A stretch of 64,000 nucleotides of DNA from Streptomyces liliifuscus. GTDB lineage: Bacteria; Actinomycetota; Actinomycetes; Streptomycetales; Streptomycetaceae. The notes under the pieces were generated by a model. That model did no database searches and had not been told where the DNA came from. It worked only from the letters and a program-made list of their open reading frames with translations. The translations under genes and the position numbers were made by a program. The stretch's first letter is position 1; each line of letters opens with the position of its first letter. The stretch lies in assembly GCF_016598615.1 (NCBI RefSeq), contig NZ_CP066831.1, forward strand, positions 558,001 through 622,000, read 5' to 3'. Shown here piece after piece: positions 60,931-64,000 of the stretch.

Positions 60931-62945
60931 ATGCCCTCCCTCCTGCCACTGACCTGGCACCTGGCCCGCCGCTCCGGGCGCCGCGGCCTGCAGTCCCACC
61001 TACTGGCCGCAGGCGCCGCCGCCGTCAGCGCACTCGTGCTGCTGGCCCTGACCGCAGCCTGGCTGGGCGCCGGCGCCCGCGCAGACCGCACCGACTGGCG
61101 CACACCGCACCCCGACAGACACGGCACCGCCATCCAGGCCCTGGCCACCACCTTCGTACGCGGCGAACCGGTCACCGTCGTCAACCTCGCCCACCTGCCC
61201 GGCCACCGGGTCACCCCCGCCCCGCCGGGCCTGACCGCCTTCCCGAAGCCGGGGCAGGTCAACCTCTCGCCCGCCCTCGCCGAGCTGATGCACAAGCTGC
61301 CCACGAACCAGCTCGCCGACCGCTTCCCCAAGCCCTCGGCGTACGGGACGGTCGGTGACGCCGGCCTGGCCGCCCCCGACGAACTCCTCGCCGTGATCGG
61401 CCGTGCTCCCTCCGACCCCACGGTGTCCAAGGCCGCGGGCGAGGCCGTCCTGGAAACCGGTCTGACCGGCCGGGCCGTCGTCTCCGATTTCTCCGGCACC
61501 ACCTCGAACGCGTTCACCGCCCAGGACAGGGACGGCATGCTGCTGGGCGTCGGTCTGCTCGTCGTGCCGGTGATCGTGCTGGCCAGCGCCGCCGGGCGGC
61601 TCGGCGCCGCCCGCCGCGAACAGCGGCTCGCCGCCCTGCGGTTGGCCGGCGCCACGCCCCGGCAGATCCTCGCGATGACCGGAGCCGAGGCGGCGGCCGT
61701 CGGCGGGGCGGGAGCGGCCGCGGGCGCCCTCGCCTACGGCGCGCTGCTGCCCGCCCTGGCCCGCCTCCCGTACGGCATCGGCACCTGGTTCGCCGGTGAC
61801 CTGTGGGTCGGGGCACCCGCCCTCCTCGGCGTCGTCGCCGGGGGGCCCTGCTCACCGCACTCAGCGCGGTCAGCGCGCTGCGCGAGGTGGTCCGTTCACC
61901 GCTGGGCGTCGCCCAGCAGTCCGACCCGCGGCGCACCCGCATGATCCGCCTGGCCCTGTTCGTCGGCCTCGTGCTCTACGTCGTCACCACGGCCCGGGGC
62001 GGCGGCCTCAGGACTCCCCAGATCGTCGCGCTGATGATCCTCTTTTACGGGGCGTTCTGGATCGTCGGCCCCTGGGCCGTGGACCGGCTCGGCGGGATCA
62101 TGGGCCGCTTCGCCCGTCGTCCCGCCACGCTGCTGGCCGCCCGCAGGCTCAGCGACGACCCGCGCGGCGCCTGGCGCACCGTCAGCGGCCTGGTCCTGGC
62201 GGGCTTCGTGGCCGGGTTCTTCTCGGTGGCGCACCTGGACGTCGGCGGTTTCACCTACCCTCATCAGGTCGCCGTGGCCACGCCGGGCGGAACCCACACG
62301 CCCGGCACCGTACGGGAGACCGCCGACCGGGCCCGCACACTGCTGAAGCAAGCCGGGGTGCCCGCCACCGTCCGGATCCGTACGGGCGACCGGGCCGACG
62401 AGTCGCTGCTGCTGGGCAACACGGGCGTCACGGCCAAGATCTCCGGCGGCCCGGCCCGGGTCGACACCGCCGTGACCGTGCTGGCACCGCTGAACCGCGC
62501 GGCACCGGCCTACACCGACAAGTACTTCACCGCCGTGGACGACTTCTCCACCGGCCAGCTGCGGAACCTCAGCCTGGCGACAGTGACCCTGAGCTTCCTC
62601 GTCGCCACCGCTTCCGCCGGTCTCACGGCCGCGGCCAACGTTCTGGACCGCCGCCGGGTGTACGGCAGGCTGCGGCTGGCCGGTACGCCACTGCGGGTGC
62701 TGGACCGGGCCCGGGTCCGCGAGACGGTGGTCCCGCTGGTCCTCCTCGCCGGGACCATGACGGGGTGCGGTGTCTACGGCGCGATGCAGCTCAACAAGGC
62801 GGTTGGCACCACCATCAACACGGCCGGTGCGCTGCAACTGGCCGCGTGTGTGGTGCTTGGCGCGGGGGCGATGTTCGCGGCGATCGGTGCGAGTCGGCCG
62901 CTGTTGCGGGCCGTCACTCTCAGTCCGGCTCAGGAGCCGGACTGA
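60931..62945 (+). pseudogene. FtsX-like ABC permease, frameshifted
   Basis: Two adjacent frames make up one FtsX/MacB-type permease of about 670 residues. The first (from ATG 60931, MPSLLPLTWHLARRSGRRGL) runs through LLGVVAGG; the second takes up ALLTALSAVSALREVVRSPL and ends at 62945. The shift is in the GGGGGG run at 61847-61852: adding one G joins them in frame. Both halves are full-length and conserved, including EQRLAALRLAGATPRQIL and RRRVYGRLRLAGTPLRVL, so a recent event or a homopolymer sequencing error is more likely than long decay. Confidence 0.8.
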
Positions 62946-63013
62946 TGGGCGGGCCGGGCCCCTGCGGGCGGCAGAGCGGGTGGGTCGTGGCCTGGCCGCG
63001 GGCCGTCCATGGT

Positions 63014-63079
63014 CTCCCGGCCTTCGGCCGGGAGGCGCCCCCAGGTCTCGCAGTTCTCCGTGCCCCGTGCGGGGCACGG
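63014..63079. terminator. Two adjacent hairpins after the ABC permease
   Basis: CTCCCGGCC-TTC-GGCCGGGAG (63014-63034) is followed by CCGTGCCCC-GTGC-GGGGCACGG (63058-63079). They lie between the permease stop and the response regulator start and would isolate the two transcripts. Confidence 0.65.
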
Positions 63080-63116
63080 TCCGCCCTTCTCTCCCACGTT
63101 CAGGCAAGATGCGCCC

Positions 63117-63845
63117 ATGAACGATCGTGACCGTGAGCGTGCTCCGATCCGTGTGCTGATCGCCGACGACCAGGACATGGTCCGTACGGGATTCCGGTTC
63201 TTCCTCGACGCACAGCCGGACATCACCGTGGTGGCCGAGGCCTGCGACGGGGAAGAGGCCGTGACGCTGGCCAGGCGACTGCGGCCCGACGTATGCCTGC
63301 TGGACATCCGGATGCCGAAGCTGGACGGGCTGGAGGCCACCCGCATGCTGGCCGGACCGGATGTCGCCGCCCCGATGCGGGTCGTCGTGGTGACCACCTT
63401 CGACCTCGACGAGTACGTCTATGGCGCACTGAACAGCGGTGCCTGCGGCTTCCTCCTCAAGGACTCCGGGCCGACCCTGCTCGCCGAGGCCGTCCGCGCC
63501 GCGGCGGTCGGCGACTCGTTGGTTTCCCCGTCGGTCACCGTCCGCCTCCTCAAGCACATCACCGCCGCCCAGGGCCGGAAACACGGACAGGGACGGGCGA
63601 AGGAGGCAGTGGCTACCACGCCCGCCTCCTCCGTGCCCCAAGATCCCCTGACCGAACGCGAGTTGGACGTCGTACGCCTGGTAGCCCTCGGCCACACCAA
63701 TGCCGAGATCGCCGCCTCCCTCTTCGTCTCCCTCTCGACCGTGAAGACACACCTCACCAGCATCCAGCTCAAGCTCGCCGCCCGAAACCGCGTCGAGATC
63801 GCCGCCTGGGCCTGGCGAACCGGCCACGCCGACGGCCCGGCGTAG
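63117..63845 (+). CDS. NarL/FixJ-family response regulator
   Basis: A 242-residue regulator starting at ATG 63117. The receiver domain has the acidic pair in VLIADDQDMVRTG, the acceptor aspartate in VCLLDIRMPKLDG, and the conserved lysine in GFLLKDSG. A Gly/Lys-rich linker precedes the LuxR HTH (LTERELDVVRLVALGHTNAE, then SLSTVKTHL). Likely partner of the kinase at 58281-59528. Confidence 0.92.
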   Translation: MNDRDRERAPIRVLIADDQDMVRTGFRFFLDAQPDITVVAEACDGEEAVTLARRLRPDVCLLDIRMPKLDGLEATRMLAGPDVAAPMRVVVVTTFDLDEYVYGALNSGACGFLLKDSGPTLLAEAVRAAAVGDSLVSPSVTVRLLKHITAAQGRKHGQGRAKEAVATTPASSVPQDPLTERELDVVRLVALGHTNAEIAASLFVSLSTVKTHLTSIQLKLAARNRVEIAAWAWRTGHADGPA

Positions 63846-64000
63846 CCCCTCGGCCACCGCCAGATTCTCCGGTCGGCTCGCGGAACACTTGTTGTCCATC
63901 GCCCTGTGGGTCACCGTCCGCGATCTCTGCGGGAGGGCTTCGTGGTCCCACGTCAGACGGCGGCGCTGCGTCAGCCGGCCGTGACGGTACTGAACTTGAA

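Noticed and set aside
63971..64000. Possible C-terminal end of a minus-strand gene (FKFSTVTAG followed by stop)
   Set aside because: Only nine codons are visible before the window ends, too little to support a gene.
1..64000. CRISPR arrays, tRNA/rRNA genes, transposases, integrases and attachment sites
   Set aside because: None could be recognised anywhere in the window on either strand.

Overview
The window is high-GC actinobacterial DNA, almost certainly Streptomyces: GC-rich third codon positions, frequent GTG starts, GTGA/ATGA gene overlaps, SARP and ECF41 regulators, and a typical streptomycete dispersed repeat near 60.8 kb. No rRNA, tRNA, CRISPR array, transposase or integrase was seen.

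Left flank (1-6.2 kb). A full-type ECF41 sigma factor (cut by the window edge), a lone fumarate-reductase-type flavoprotein and a second ECF41-like protein that appears to lack region 4 form one group. A divergent XRE regulator/short-chain dehydrogenase pair and a small SRPBCC protein follow.

Centre (6.7-38.4 kb). This is a complete prodiginine (red/pig-type tripyrrole pigment) cluster. Regulators are a SARP (RedD) and an orphan response-regulator-like protein (RedZ). The 4-methoxy-2,2'-bipyrrole-5-carbaldehyde (MBC) branch is RedM (proline activation), RedO (carrier), RedW (oxidation to pyrrole), RedX (ketosynthase), RedN (ACP-ACP-aminotransferase), RedV (oxidation) and RedI/RedF (O-methylation). 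The 2-undecylpyrrole (2-UP) branch is RedP/RedQ/RedR (starter fatty acid), RedL (AL-ACP-KS-AT-ACP-OAS) and RedK, here fused to the C-terminus of RedL. RedJ is the thioesterase, RedU the phosphopantetheinyl transferase, RedH the enzyme joining the two halves, and RedG the Rieske oxidative cyclase. RedS, RedT and RedY are accessory proteins.

The most unusual structure is at 17.9-19.8 kb. The ACP gene redQ is present twice as a 254-bp inverted repeat with a single synonymous mismatch. The repeats bracket redP and a mirror-symmetric divergent promoter carrying two arrays of four GGTCAG-type heptads at exact 11-bp spacing, the layout expected of SARP operators. Recombination between the repeats would flip redP from the rightward to the leftward operon while leaving both operons with a promoter.

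Right flank (38.5-64 kb). A secreted metallophosphoesterase/LamG protein; a signal-less periplasmic-binding-like protein next to an 8-bp tandem repeat; an XRE-cupin regulator with a divergent methyltransferase; a DinB protein; LysR and RibD/DHFR-like genes; a cupin; a small MazF-type toxin-antitoxin pair. Then comes a LacI-controlled sugar operon (binding protein, two permeases, GH38 alpha-mannosidase, GH2 beta-galactosidase) with a 36-bp palindromic operator. An alpha/beta hydrolase, a decayed SRPBCC fragment, and a two-component system whose kinase and regulator genes flank a small lipoprotein-like gene and an ABC exporter complete the window. Two genes (the first sugar permease and the FtsX-like permease) carry single-base frameshifts in G/C runs, either real lesions or sequencing errors.
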